A stretch of 64,000 nt of DNA from Blumeriella jaapii. Lineage: Eukaryota > Ascomycota > Leotiomycetes > Helotiales > Drepanopezizaceae. Every line of letters begins with the position of its first letter. Positions within the stretch are counted from its first letter, which is position 1. The translations under genes and the position numbers were made by a program. The notes below the pieces were generated by a model. The model saw only the letters and a list, made by a program, of their open reading frames with translations, was not told the origin of the DNA and did not search any database. Location of the stretch: positions 1 to 64,000 of the forward strand of contig VWND01000035.1 in NCBI GenBank assembly GCA_009599575.1, given 5' to 3'. Shown one piece after another: positions 1-11,829 of the stretch.

Positions 1-140
1 CGAATATACTTTTATTTTCAAATCGAATAATTTTGCGAAAAAAACCGACCTGGTGACCAAAGAAAAGTTGGTCACCAGGGTCTGCTAAGACTGGTCATAA
101 ACGTTGAGTGATCACCAAAATTTTTCGCTTATAATATTAG
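1..140. repeat. terminal unit of the ~187-bp satellite, cut by the window edge
   Basis: This matches the last, variant unit of the array at about 8590-8735, including the CCGACCTGGTGACCAA stem, the TTGGTCACCAGG counter-stem and the tail ending in TTATAATATTAG. It shows that a second array of the same satellite lies to the left of the window. Element A1 begins directly after the shared tail. Confidence 0.8.
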
Positions 141-656
141 TTTTTTTTTTTTTTTTTTAAAACGTTTTGATTTTTAATTTTTCTGGGCTTTTTTTGTTTA
201 TAAAAGGATGTAATAAAACTCGTGGCCATTTAATTATATATTTTACGTTTTTTAATTTTATTATTAATAATCGAATATAATCGTTTTACTTTTTTTTTAA
301 TTATTAATTTCGGAAATTTAGTATGATTTTAAAAAAAGCTTGGTTGGGCCGGAATATTAAGTTTTATTAAATTATAATAAAAAGCAAGCTTTATTAGCCG
401 AAGTTTTATTCTTTTATAGCTTTTTACGCCTCGTTGTATTAAAGTTTTTTATTTGCACTTTCGAAAGATTTTAATTTCGTTATTAAAACGACGCTGTGTA
501 AACGTGACAAGAAATTTTGATTAATTATGGCAGGCTTACGACGTTATGCGAAACGCGAAAAAATCGAATTTTATTCGCGATTAATTTTCGATGGCGGACC
601 AGTGGAATAATACAAAAAATTATATTATTTTTTCAGGCTGCCGATTTTTTTTTTGT

Positions 657-687
<31 letters not shown>

Positions 688-1089
688 CGTTAGAAACAGC
701 TTTTTCGTTTTACGAAGAACAGTTATATTAAAAATCGAAAGAAAGCTTTCGCCGCGATGGCTTTTCAGCTAATATAATCGATAGTTTTAGATAAGCAAAT
801 TTTTTTTTGAACTTTTTAAACGACCAGTTCGAAAACGAATTTTTAATCTATTTGTTTATTTAATTTTTATTTGTCAGATTATTATATACGCTTTTAAGCT
901 GATTTTTCAGAAAAAAAAAGCAATTAAAGTATTTTTAATTTTTTTGTTATAAAATCGATAAAATTTAAACGATTTCACGTATAACACTTTTTTTAAAACT
1001 TAATTTTATAGTTTTTTTCGAACGTTTCAAAAATTAACGAAATATCGATTTCGATCTTTTTAATTAATTTAGCGGAAGCTAATTTCGAA

Positions 1090-1800
1090 TAAATTTTTTT
1101 TCGAATTTTTTTCCCCGGAATATAAAAATTTCGAATACGTGTTTTCTAAGCGCCGCTAATAACGAGCTAGCTTTTTTACCGGTTTTACGATTATAAAATC
1201 GAGTTTATTATAAATAAAAAAAAGTTAAAATAATATCTTTTTTTTTATATAAAATATCGATTTTTAAAGCTTAAGATTGTTAAAACTTATTTGTAAAACA
1301 ATTTTAACAAGGTTTTATAATCGAATTTTTCACCGCTTTTTTTTCGCTATTTTAATATTTTTCGTTAAAAAACCCGACGGTTTATTACGTTTTTGTATCG
1401 ATTATCGAGCTTTTAATAACGTTATTTGTAAAAATCGCTACTTTTTCTTTTTTATCGATAAAACTTTTGCTCGTTTTTCGGAAGCGCGAATTTTTACGAA
1501 ATTTAATATTCGTTAAGCTTTTTACAAAATTCGAATAGATTCCGCCAGTAAAAAACTAACAACGTTTCGTACGCGTTACGGCGCTTATAAATATAAAATG
1601 CTACTTTTTAATTTTATTAATAAATTCGCAATTTATTAACGTTATATAAACGACGTTTTTTTCGATTATTTAAACGATTTTTGCATTATATATTTAAATA
1701 ATATTTTTATTTATTCGTTCGACTTTTTAAAATACGTTATATACGTTCGCAAAAATGTTTTAAAAGCTCGCTGACGCTGAATTACAGGCCGATATTCGAA
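1090..1800 (+). pseudogene. A1 reverse transcriptase remnant
   Basis: An open stretch at 1277-1516 retains the gypsy RT blocks KKPDGLLRFCIDYRAFNNV and IFTKFNIR (family form: KKPDGSLRF.DYR.LN, and a TK.D.R block). Around 1690-1725 the catalytic box is recognisable only with Asp changed to Asn, as in the sister copies that read YLNN. The gene is dead: stops and frame shifts occur throughout. Confidence 0.85.
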
Positions 1801-2049
1801 AGTTTAAATTCAACGTTATTCGAACCCGTTACTTAGGTTTTATTATTTCGATTAAAAACTTAAAAATAAATTCAAAAAAGATTTCCGTAATCGCTTATTA
1901 AAAACTTTTTTATTATTATAAAAAATATACAAAGCTTTTTTGGTTTTTGTAATTTTTACCGACGTTTTTATTCGAAACTACGATATAATTGCAAAGCTTT
2001 TGGTTTATTTAATTAAGGCTAACGTTTTTTTTTTATTTTATTTTTAAAT

Positions 2050-2510
2050 ATTAAAAGAGTTTCGATTTTTTTTATATTAGCTTTTATTATTGCATCAGTT
2101 TTTATAATATTACAGGCAAAACCTTTTTTGCATATTAAAAACTGACGCTTTCGACGGCGGCGTAGTAGCTTTTATGTTTTCGTAATTTTATAATAACGAT
2201 TAGCTTTCAGTCGTTTATTTTAGCAAAATTATAATCTTCGCAAAATTAAACTACGTCGTATACGATAAAAAAATACTCGCAATTATAAGATTTTTAAGTA
2301 ATTTTCGTATTGAATTAATTGGCTCGATTTATTAAATTAAAATTATTATTAATTATAAAGCTTTGAAGTATTTTATAATTTTTAAATTTTTGAACGTTCG
2401 ATAAAATACGCTGGGCCGAGCTTTTCGCCGATTACAATTTTTTTATTACGTATAAACCAGATAAATACAATTTTTTAACTGACGCATTAATACGTCGTAC
2501 GAGCGAATTC
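2050..2510 (+). pseudogene. A1 RNase H remnant
   Basis: Broken frames read as KTDAS, then a VYFSKI-like block and KLNYVVYDKKILAI near 2130-2290, followed by the end of the domain (family ADALTRR, here LTDALIRRTSEFD) near 2475-2515. These are the substrate-loop and C-terminal motifs of Ty3/gypsy RNase H. Interrupted by RIP stops. Confidence 0.75.
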
Positions 2511-2779
2511 GACCGCTAAAACTTTTTTAAACGCATCCAGCGCCTGTAAATTTTTTTTCGAGCCGATCAGATTAATTACCGCCTTTAATTAAAAAATTTT
2601 TTCGATTTTTTACGGCTTTCGAAACAGCTGTTTTTTATCGTTGAAATAGCTGATTTTTTTTTCGCATTTCGTATCGTTAATCAAATTTTCCACGCTAATC
2701 GTACAATTAATAATCTGATAGTTTTTTCGAAAAAAAGCTGTACGAAACGTTACGAAAAAAAACGACGATAATAACATTT

Positions 2780-4200
2780 TGTTTTCGTATATATTTTAAA
2801 CGCGATTTGCTATTATATTACGGTCGTTTAATAATATCAAACGTCGATTATTTCCGTTTGGCTTTTATACGAAAAATATACGATTAGATTTTTATCGTTT
2901 ATTTTAGCGTTCGCAAAATTACGCAATTGCTTTTCGGATTAATATTATTAGCGAAATATAACAGCTTTCGTAAAATAATATTATCGCAACTGCTACGTTT
3001 ATCGAAAAAGTTTTGTTTAAAAAATAAGCGCTCCGGCTTTTTTCAGCTTCTTTTTGTTTTTGACTATTTTTAAAAACACGTTATAATAAACTTTTGCAAT
3101 TTTTTAATAAAAATAAATACGATTACGATAACGTATTCGTAATAATAAATCGCTTTTTCTCTCAAGTCTAGTAGGTTATTTCGATTTTTTATTATAAAAA
3201 TATCGACGTTCGAAGCTTCGCCAAATTGTATATATTTTACGTATACAAATATTTTGGCTTTTTTAAAAAATATTATTAGCGATCGTAGCTTTTTGTATTA
3301 ATTTACTTTTTGATTTGAATTAAATAAAATATTCGATACGCAATTAAAACTTTCGATAGCCGTTTATTTTTAAAACCGATGGTCAGATCGAAATTTATAA
3401 TTAATACTTGCAAAAACGCTTTCGACCTTTCGTAAATTTTTTATTAAAACGATTGGAACGAATTTTTTTTTAATAATGGATTTCGTTTTAAATAGTTTTT
3501 TTTTTACGAAAATCTAGATGGCTTTTTATTTTTTGAAATTGTATACGATTATATTTCTTATATTAATTAAAATTAAAAGCTCGATATTTTTTTTTTTTTT
3601 CAATTTTTTATATAAGCTAAACGCAAACGAAGCTCGTGCGTACGCTCGCCGCCATTACGACGCTTGAAACCTCGCCAAATCGTATTTTTTTAATAAGCCT
3701 ACGATAAAAATAAAAAAAAATACGAATAAATTTCGCCGCGCGATCGATTTTAACGTTAGCGATTACGTATGGCTCGATATGCGTTTATTTATTTCCGACT
3801 TTCCGACCTTTTCGTAAGCTCGACAATTTTTACAAACGGCTTTTTTTAAAATTATAATTAAAATTTTCGATAACGCTTTTAAATTAGACTTTTTTAATAT
3901 TATAAACGTACATTTAGTTTTTTACGCTAATCGATTGCGTAAAGCAGCTGACGACGCGTTTTCAAATCAGGTTAATTTAGCTTTTGAATTTATTAATATA
4001 ATTAATAAGCTTAAATACGAAATCGAAAAAATTAATCGCTTATCGAATGCAGCGGAAAATCTTTTAATACAAAGCTTTTTAAATAAATTTAAATAAAAAT
4101 TTTACGTAGTATTTCGCGTTTTGATTTTATATATGCTTTTTTGAAAATGCGCGATTTTTATTTAACGTATAAAAAGCTTTCCGGTCTTTTTGCAAAACTT
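2780..4200 (+). pseudogene. A1 integrase and chromodomain remnant
   Basis: By alignment with A2 this holds the zinc-binding N-terminus (about 2880-3010), the catalytic core and the C-terminal region. A readable part at about 3610-3790 includes NANEARAYARRHYDA and FNVSDYVWLDMRLF, the segment before the GPY/F module. The segment from about 4010 corresponds to the chromodomain of A2. No intact frame. Confidence 0.75.
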
Positions 4201-4312
4201 ATAAATTGGCTAAAAGCGTATTTTCGAAGATTTAGATTCGTACGATTATTTGGATAGCGACGTACTAATAGATAAAAGCTCGAAAGCGCGCTTTTTTCGG
4301 ACGGGAGGATAG

Positions 4313-4609
4313 TGTAACGATTTATTTTGTTGCTATTTCTCGTATTATTTTAGCAATTACGTATAATTGTAAGCTTTTTAGCAATTACGTATAGCTGCAA
4401 GCTTTTTAGTTTTCTGATGGGTCTTTTTATTAATTATAAAAATTATTTATATATATAAAACTTTTTTTTTTTAGCAATTTCTGTTTTTTACAATTGTTAA
4501 TTTTAAATAAATATTTTTATTACAAAATCAAAAGCTCGTTTTTTATATTATATAAATACGGCGACCAGTTGACTGATCTCCCAGCCCTCCGACTAATTAG
4601 ATCGTTATA
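4313..4609 (+). repeat. A1 3' LTR with internal ~30-bp duplication
   Basis: It starts TGTAACGATT after a polypurine-like CGGACGGGAGGATAG and ends ATCGTTATA, the mutated form of ATCGTCACA. At 297 bp it is 30 bp longer than the other family-A LTRs because AGCAATTACGTATA...CAAGCTTTTT is duplicated in tandem at about 4351-4410. The GC-rich ACTGATCTCCCAGCCCTCCG near the 3' end is well kept. Confidence 0.9.
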
Positions 4610-4775
4610 CCATCAACTATTATATCATAGGTGTTTTAAGACTTTTGTTCCGAAAGCATACGATCGACTAGGTTATATAAAATATATAATTTTTTAAAGT
4701 TTATTTTGTGTATATAAGGGATTAGGCGAATATGGGTTTAAGCGAAAGTTTAATTTTGCGACCGTGTACGATTTT
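4610..4775. other. AT-rich spacer, no gene seen
   Basis: Short unique-looking stretch between the A1 LTR and the 207-bp array. No coding frame, RNA gene or repeat recognised. Confidence 0.5.
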
Positions 4776-6860
4776 CTGAACGTTTGCATTGCGATTAATA
4801 ATAAATCGAATTGTATAAAATAAAAGAAATTAAATAAGTTTTAATATTAATAATCCAAATATAAAAAAAATTAGACGATTTTATTAAAAAATGGGCTGGT
4901 GTTTTATTAGTAAATACGAATACCGCAGGCTGTAGAATTAAGCTTTGGAGCCAAGTTATTCTTGATCCGTGCGTTAATTCGTAGAACGTTTGCATTGCGA
5001 TTAATAATAAATCGAATTGTACAAAATAAAAAGAATTAAATAAATTTAAATATTAATAACCCAAATATAAAAAAAATTAAACGATTCTATTAAAAAATGG
5101 GCTGGTGTTTTACTAGTAAATACGAATACCGCAAGCTGTAGAATTAGGCTTTGGAGCCAAGTTATTCTTGGTCCGTGCTTCAATTCGTAGAACGTTTGCA
5201 TTGCGATTAGTAATAGATCGAATTGTACAAAATAAAAATAATTAAATAAGTTTTAATATTAATAACCCAAATATAAAAAAAATTGAACGATTCTATTAAA
5301 AAATGGGCTGGTGTTTTACTAGTAAATACGAATACCGCAGGCTGTAGAATTAGGCTTTGGAGCCAAATTATTCTTGGTCCGTGCTTTAATTCGTAGAACG
5401 TTTGCATTGCGATTAGTAATAAATCGAATTATATAAAATAAAAAGAATTAAATAAGTTTTAATATTAATAACCCAAATATAAAAAGAATTAAACGATTTT
5501 ATTAAGAAATGGGCTGGTGTGTTTTACTAATAAATACGAATACCGCAGGCTGTAGAATTAGGCTTTGGAGCCAAGCTATTCTTGGTCCGTGCGTCAGTTC
5601 GTAAAAACGCTTGCATTGCGATTAATAATAAATCGAATTGTACAAAATAAAAAGAATTAAATAAGTTTTAATATTAATAACCCAAATATAAAAAGAATTG
5701 AACGATTCTATTAAAAAATGGGCTAGTGTTTTACTAGTAAATACGAATACCGCAGGGCTGTAGAATTAGGCTTTGGAGCCAAATTATTTTTGGTCCGTGC
5801 TTTAATTCGTAGAACGTTTGCATTGCGATTAGTAATAGATCGAATTATACAAAAATAAAAAAAATTAAATAAGTTTTAATATTAATAACCCAAATATAAA
5901 AAAGAATTAAACGATTTTATTAAGAAATGGGCTGGTGTTTTACTAGTAAATACGAATACCGCAGGCTGTAGAATTAGGCTTTGGAGCCAAGTTATTCTTG
6001 GTCCGTGCGTTAATTCGTAGAACGTTTGCATTGCGATTAATAATAAATCGAATTGTACAAAATAAAAAAAGAATTAAATAAGTTTTAATATTAATAACCC
6101 AAATATATAAAAAAATTAGACGATTCTATTAAGAAATGGGCTGGTGTTTTACTAGTAAATACGAATACCCGCAGGCTGTAGAATTAGGCTTTGGAGCCAA
6201 GTTATTCTTGGTCCGTGCTTCAATTCGTAGAACGTTTGCATTGCGATTAGTAATAAATCGAATTGTACAAAATAAAAATAATTAAATAAGTTTTAATATT
6301 AATAACCCAAATATAAAAAGAATTGAACGATTTTATTAAGAAATGGGCTGGTGTTTTACTAGTAAATACGAATACCGCAGGCTGTAGAATTAGGCTTTGG
6401 AGCCAAGTTATTCTTGGTCCGTGCTTCAATTCGTAGAACGTTTGCATTGCGATTAATAATAAATCGAATTGTACAAAATAAAAAGAATTAAATAAGTTTT
6501 AATATTAATAACCCAAATATAAAAAATATATAGACGATTCTATTAAGAAATGGACTGGTGTTTTACTAGTAAATACGAATACCGCAGGCTGTAGAATTGG
6601 GCTTTGGAGCGAAGCTATTTTTGGTCCGTGCGTCAATTCGTAGAACGTTTGCATTACGATTAATAATAAATCGAATTGTATAAAATAAAAGCAATTATAT
6701 AAGTTTTAATATTAATTTTTAAAAATAAATAGATTTATAAAGTTTTATTAAAAAATGGGCTGGTATTTTATCAGTAAATACGAATACCGCAAGCTGTAAA
6801 ATTAAGTTATAAAGCCGAGCTATTATTAGTCTGTTTTTTGATTTTACGAACGCTTATTTT
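4776..6860. repeat. ~207-bp tandem satellite, about 10 units
   Basis: The landmark GAACGTTTGCATTGCGATTA recurs near 4781, 4985, 5191, 5399, 5608, 5814, 6022, 6231, 6439 and 6643, giving a period of about 204-209 bp. Other constant parts are AATGGGCTGGTGTTTTACTAG and GGCTTTGGAGCCAAGTTATTC, the latter with a small dyad (GGCT..AGCC). Units differ by substitutions and 1-2-bp indels. The last unit (6643-6860) is clearly more diverged. A 66-codon minus-strand frame (MQTFYEL...) is open in three units but frame-shifted in the others, so I do not call it a gene. Confidence 0.95.
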
Positions 6861-7065
6861 ACGATTAATATTTAATCGAATTATATATATATTATTATTG
6901 TATAATTTCGAAAAGATTTGTTGTAATTTATAATTTAACAAAAGATATATATTATAAACGAATTGAAATTTTATATTTTTTGAATTTGATTTTTCATAAT
7001 CGATTAATTATTAATAAATAAATGGCTATATCGATTTTTTCGAAATTTATATTATAAATTAAAAA
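6861..7065. other. AT-rich spacer between satellites
   Basis: Very AT-rich, with an ATATATATATTATTATTG run. No gene or repeat identified. Confidence 0.5.
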
Positions 7066-7213
7066 GTGGCAGCTTCGATTAATTCGAAAATTAAGCTAAG
7101 AGGAAGGGGGGGGCAGCACCGAATAATTCGAAAAAAATAAGCTTAAAAAAAAAGGGGGGTTGGCTGCGCCGATTAATCGAGAAATAAGCTGAAAAGAAAA
7201 AAGGAGGAGGGAC
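7066..7213. repeat. three short tandem units, ~50-60 bp, with purine runs
   Basis: Three successive units share CCGATTAATTCGA, then AAATAAGCT, then an A/G-only run ending in G6 or more (GGAAGGGGGGGG, AAAAGGGGGG, AAAGGAGGAGGG). They lie immediately before the 187-bp array and resemble its G-run junctions. Confidence 0.6.
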
Positions 7214-8735
7214 TTAAATAACGTTATTATTAATTAATAATATTTATAAGCTTTTGCGTATAAAATATTAATAATTTGTAAGCTAAATACGATTTTAATT
7301 TTATTTTTAAAATCGAAAAATTCTTGCGAAAAAAAAACCGATTTAGTAACCAAAAAAAGTCGGGTATCAGGGTCTGCCAAAAATAAAATTAGAAGAGAGG
7401 GTTATTACAACTTTTTAATTTATTAATCGTATTTATAAGCTTTTGCGTATAAAAGATTAATAATTAATAAGTTGAATACAAATATAATTTTATTTTTAAA
7501 ATCGAATAATTTTTGCGAAAAAACCGACCTGGTGACCAAAGAAAATCGGTTACCAGGATCTGCCAAGATTAGGGTTAAAAGGGGGGGTTATTATAACTTT
7601 TTAATTTATTAATCGTATTTATAAGCTTTTGCGTATAAAAGATTAATAATTAATAAGTTGAATACAAATATAATTTTATTTTTAAAATCGAATAATTTTT
7701 GCGAAAAAACCGACCTGGTGACCAAAAAAAGTCGGTTACCAGGGTCTGCCAAGATTAGGGTTAAAGGGGGGGGTTATTACGACTTTTTAATTTATTAATC
7801 GTATTTATAAGCTTTTGCGTATAAAAGATTAATAATTAATAAGTTGAATACAAATATAATTTTATTTTTAAAATCGAATAATTTTTGCGAAAAAACCGAC
7901 CTGGTGACCAAAGAAAGTCGGTTATCAGGGTCTGCCAAGATTAAGGTTAAAAGGGGGGGTTATTACGACTTTTTAATTTATTAATCGTATTTATAAGCTT
8001 TTGCGTATAAAAGATTAATAATTAATAAGTTGAATACAAATATAATTTTATTTTTAAAATCGAATAATTTTTGCGAAAAAACCGACCTAGTGACCAAAGA
8101 AAGTCGGTTACCAGGGTCTGCCAAGATTAGGGTTAGAGGGGGGGGTTATTACAACTTTTTAATTTATTAATCGTATTTATAAGCTTTTGCGTATAAAAGA
8201 TTAATAATTATTAAATTAAATACAAATATAATTTTATTTTTAAAATCGAATAATCTTTGCGAAAAAAAAAAACCGACCTGGTGACCAAAAAAAGTCGGTT
8301 ACCAGGGTCTGCCAAGATTAGGGTTAGAGGGGGGGGTTATTACAACGTTTTAATTTATTAATCGTATTTATAAGCTTTTGCGCATAAAAGATTAATAATT
8401 AATAAGTTGAATACAAATATAATTTTATTTTTAAAATCGAATAATTTTTGCGAAAAACCGACCTGGTGACCAAAGAAAATTGGTTATCAGGGTTTGCCAA
8501 GATTAGGGTTAGAAGGGGGTAGTAATAACTTTTTAATTAATTAATAGTATTTGTAAGCTTTTGCGTACAAAAGATAATTAATTAATAAGCTGAATACGAA
8601 TATACTTTTATTCTTCAAATCGAATAATTTTTGCGAAAAAACCGACCTGGTGACCAAAGAAAGTTGGTCACCAGGGTCTGCCAAGACTGGTCACCAACGT
8701 TGGTGACCACCAAAATTCTCTCGCTTATAATATTA
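7214..8735. repeat. ~187-bp tandem satellite, about 8 units, each with a hairpin
   Basis: The landmark GGGTTATTACAACTTTTTAA recurs near 7399, 7587, 7773, 7959, 8146, 8336 and (weak) 8520, a period of about 187 bp. Each unit has the segment TATTTATAAGCTTTTGCGTA, then CCGACCTGGTGACCAA facing TCGGTTACCAGG or TTGGTCACCAGG across about 6 bases, then GCCAAGATTAGGGTTA and a G-run of 5-9. The final unit (from about 8525) has an extra tail containing a perfect 20-bp palindrome and ending TTATAATATTAG. Confidence 0.95.
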
Positions 8736-11090
8736 GTATAATTGCAAATAAGCTTCGATTATTTCCGAATTATATGCGAATGCAAGCAAAACGTAATAAT
8801 CGAAAATGGCGTCGATAAAGTTTTCGATTTTTTCTTTTTTTTGAAAATCGGCGATATCGAATTTTATAATCGTAATACGGTCGGAACCAGCGAAACCTAA
8901 AGCGATCGGAACGTTAAAATATATTATAAAACGGCAGTTTCCAAAGTTCCGGATAAAACAGCGAAGTAAAGGCCGGAATGCATTTTAAAAGCTTATTAAA
9001 TAAAATTATAAAATATATTAGCGAAAAAAGTTGTAAGCGCTTTTTAAATTTTAATTAATCGAAAATAATACTTATATATAACTATTTTTTTTTTTATAAA
9101 ATATAAAAATAGCTTATTTTCTCCGTTGTAAAACTTTACGTAATTACCGAATTCGCAGCTTAGTTCAGATAGATTTTAAAGTATATTTTCGGTCGAAAAG
9201 CCAAAAAAGTCGGCTTTTAGAAATATTCGTTGCTTTTATTTTTTTACGTTTTAATCGAGTTTTATAATCGCGCTAAAAGCTTTAAAATATATTTTAAAAT
9301 TTGCGTAGCCCAAATAAATTTTAGCATATGCTTAAATAGTTTTCGCAGTTTTTCGTCGAAATATAAATTAATTATTAAAATTAATTTCGAATACGTTATA
9401 ATCCGAATTTTTAATAACAGCGAATCGATTAGCAAAGCCGATAACGTCGATTTTTTTTATAATTAAATCGCAATACGCCGCGTAATAACATACGTAAAAA
9501 TAGCAGAATTTGCCGTTTTTTTTAGCGTTAACGTTATTCGTAAAAACGAAATTAAAAAATCGGAGTTTTTCAGCGAAAAAAAACTCGAATAAAAACGGAT
9601 TACCGTTTTTAAAAATCTTTTTTATTTACTTTAGCGTATTATATTTGCAATTTTCCGAAAAAGGTTTAATTTAGTTTTCGTTCGAAACAAAAAAAAAAGC
9701 TAACGGATTTATTTAATTTTTGTATAAAAATATCGAAATAAAACTTTTAAATCGTTTCGTCGTCGAAAGCAAAAGTTTTAAACAAAATAATTTGATTTTG
9801 TATTTTTTATATAATTTTTTCCGCGATAATTTCGATATTTTTTTCCAAGCTTTTTCGGTCGAATCGTATAATAATCGAAATTTTAAATGCTTTTATTAAA
9901 ATTTAAAATATTAGCGGCGGTAATACGACGTTTTTAAACGCAGCAAACGTTTTTAATATTTGCGTATTTAATTTCGAAAATCAGATTTAAAATCGTTTAG
10001 ATTTTTTCTTTTCGAAATGCCGGCGTTTTTTAAATTTAATTCCGTAAAATCGCCGCGTTTTTTATTAATTAGCTTAAAAGCTATAATTCGGCGTCGATTT
10101 CCGGCTATTTTTATTCGCGATACTTTTTTTGCTAACGACGCGAATAGTTTTTTTTTCCGAATAAAAAAAGTTTCGAAAATATCGGCGCGTTTTTTTACGT
10201 TTTTTATTTTTATTTTTTCCGGAATCGTTTTTATAAATATAATAGATTTTTTATATTCGAATAAGCGGTATTCTGTTATTACGCTTTTAATTTCGTTTTC
10301 GAATTCGTTTTCGATAATTAAAAATAAAAATCGCCGAATTGTTTTAATTATTTTAAAAATATTAATTGTTACCGCGTATATTTTTTCGAATTAAACGAAA
10401 ATAATATTAGCTTTTTCGTTTTTTTCGTCGTCGTAAATTTAAAATATCGGAATAGCGTCGGTTTTTTTTTCGGTATAAAAATGTCGTATTTAATAATATT
10501 TAGTTTTTTATTTTAAAAAAAAATCAAATTTAAAATTTCGCAATCGACTAAAATTTTTTTTAGCGATTGCATAGCGTCGTCGATTAATTTATAAACAATT
10601 ATAAAAAAACTTATAAATTTGCGGGCTTTTAGATTATTAGCTTTCAGGGTTTGCGTTTTAAAAATATAAGCGTTTAATATTTAAATTCTTTTTTTAATAA
10701 AAGTAATAATTTCGAAAAAGCGAGCGAAATGCCGAAATAAAATAACACCGGTAATTTTGCTAAAAACGTATTTTTAAATATTTTTTTTTCGTTGATTTAG
10801 CAAAAAACGCAATATTCGGTTATCATTTTTTTTTTATTATTTCGAGCTTTTTTTGTTTGGGCGAGAATTTTTAAAACGTTATCGTAATTTAGCAGAAATT
10901 TATCGTAATTAAAGCTTTTGCGAACGAATTTAGCTTTAACGAAGCTTTTGTAATCGAATAGAAATTCGTTAACGTATTTAATTATTATATCGAATTGCTT
11001 TATAAATATTTTTACAAAAGCTATTTATTAATTTAAAATAACGGTATTATATATTTGTTTAAATTCGAAAAAGTTGCGTATAATAATTTC
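8736..11090 (-). pseudogene. D2 copy of the extra 3' reading frame (unrecognised protein)
   Basis: It aligns with about 51.4-53.8 kb of D1 read in the same element orientation. I recognise no family. The long plus-strand frame at 10017-10394 is the antisense shadow of this region; it has the same counterpart in D1, a minus-strand frame at 52136-52597. It contains one 33-bp inverted unit (10113-10145). The region is cut by the satellite junction at 8736. Confidence 0.55.
10113..10145 (-). repeat. 33-bp inverted-end unit, D site 3 (D2 copy)
   Basis: Begins ATTCGCG and ends GACGCGAAT, exactly 33 bp, at the position matching 52385-52417 in D1. The middle is diverged. Confidence 0.6.
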
Positions 11091-11149
11091 GTTCCAAAAT
11101 AAATTAAAAATAAGTTTGCTAAGTTTAACAACGCTTTGCTTAGAAAACG

Positions 11150-11680
11150 ATATAATATCGATAAGTTTGTTAATTAAAAAAATATATTATATTTATTAAA
11201 AAATAATTAAAAAAAAGTACGGGAATTGTAAAATATTTGTATTTAAAAGCTACGAAAATCCGTATATTATTTTTCTAATAAATTATAATTATTTAAATAA
11301 GCATCCGTTCAAAATAACAAAAAAAATAAATAATACAAAAAGTAGCAAATAATAAAATACATAAAAAATAGTTTTCGTAAAATATGCGAGCAATATAAAT
11401 ATATTAAATATGCGGCTTAAATATATACAAAGCTTTTGTTTTGGTAAATAAAAATATAATTAAACAAAAAAAAGTATAATAAATGTTTTAAATAATATAA
11501 AAAAAGGTTTTAAAAATCAATAATATATATAAAACAGAACGATTAATATGTATATAAGCAAAGCAAAATAAAAACAATAAAATAATATATAATAAAAAGG
11601 AAAATAATAAATAATAAAACAATAAAATAATTAATAAACAATTTTATATTTTTTTTTTTTTTTTAATTATAAATGGAATC
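11150..11680. other. very A/T-rich spacer of D2
   Basis: Corresponds to about 50.85-51.33 kb of D1, between integrase and the extra reading frame. A-rich on the plus strand, no gene seen. Confidence 0.5.
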
Positions 11681-11829
11681 ACGATTTAAACTGTGCTTTT
11701 AATAGCGAGATTATCGTTCGGTTATTTTTAAACTTTTTTAAAAGATTTTTTTTTTAAAAATATAATCGCTTTGGTCGAAATCGTCGTCGGATTCGCTGGA
11801 GTCGAAATCGCTTTCTGATTCAAAATCTA

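Larger units (their letters stand above)
141..4609 (+). mobile_element. A1: 5'-truncated, RIP-degraded Ty3/gypsy chromovirus
   Basis: The stretch aligns by eye with the full-length copy A2 from about 28.13 kb to A2's 3' end, so LTR, gag and most of protease are missing. The order protease tail, reverse transcriptase, RNase H, integrase, chromodomain remnant and 3' LTR is the Ty3/gypsy order. Every reading frame is broken by TpA-rich stops, and poly-T runs (654-687) are expanded. The 5' break joins the end of a satellite array, so it is a deletion or rearrangement and not a normal insertion edge. Confidence 0.85.

Noticed and set aside
4795..6447. Family of 66-residue proteins encoded by the 207-bp array
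   Set aside because: Only some units are open; indels shift the frame in the rest and no start context, signal or domain is visible.
8110..8330. Interstitial telomere from ATTAGGGTTAGAGGGGG words
   Set aside because: At most 1.7 telomere repeats per unit, part of the satellite consensus; no true TTAGGG tandem run exists in the window.
7214..8735. CRISPR-like array
   Set aside because: Unit length is ~187 bp without variable spacers, and the setting is a eukaryotic RIP-mutated region. It is a satellite.
10017..10394. 125-codon plus frame and its counterpart 52136-52597 (153 codons, minus)
   Set aside because: They are the same antisense shadow of the extra reading frame in D2 and D1. The opposite strand is the element's coding strand and gives the longer continuous reading.
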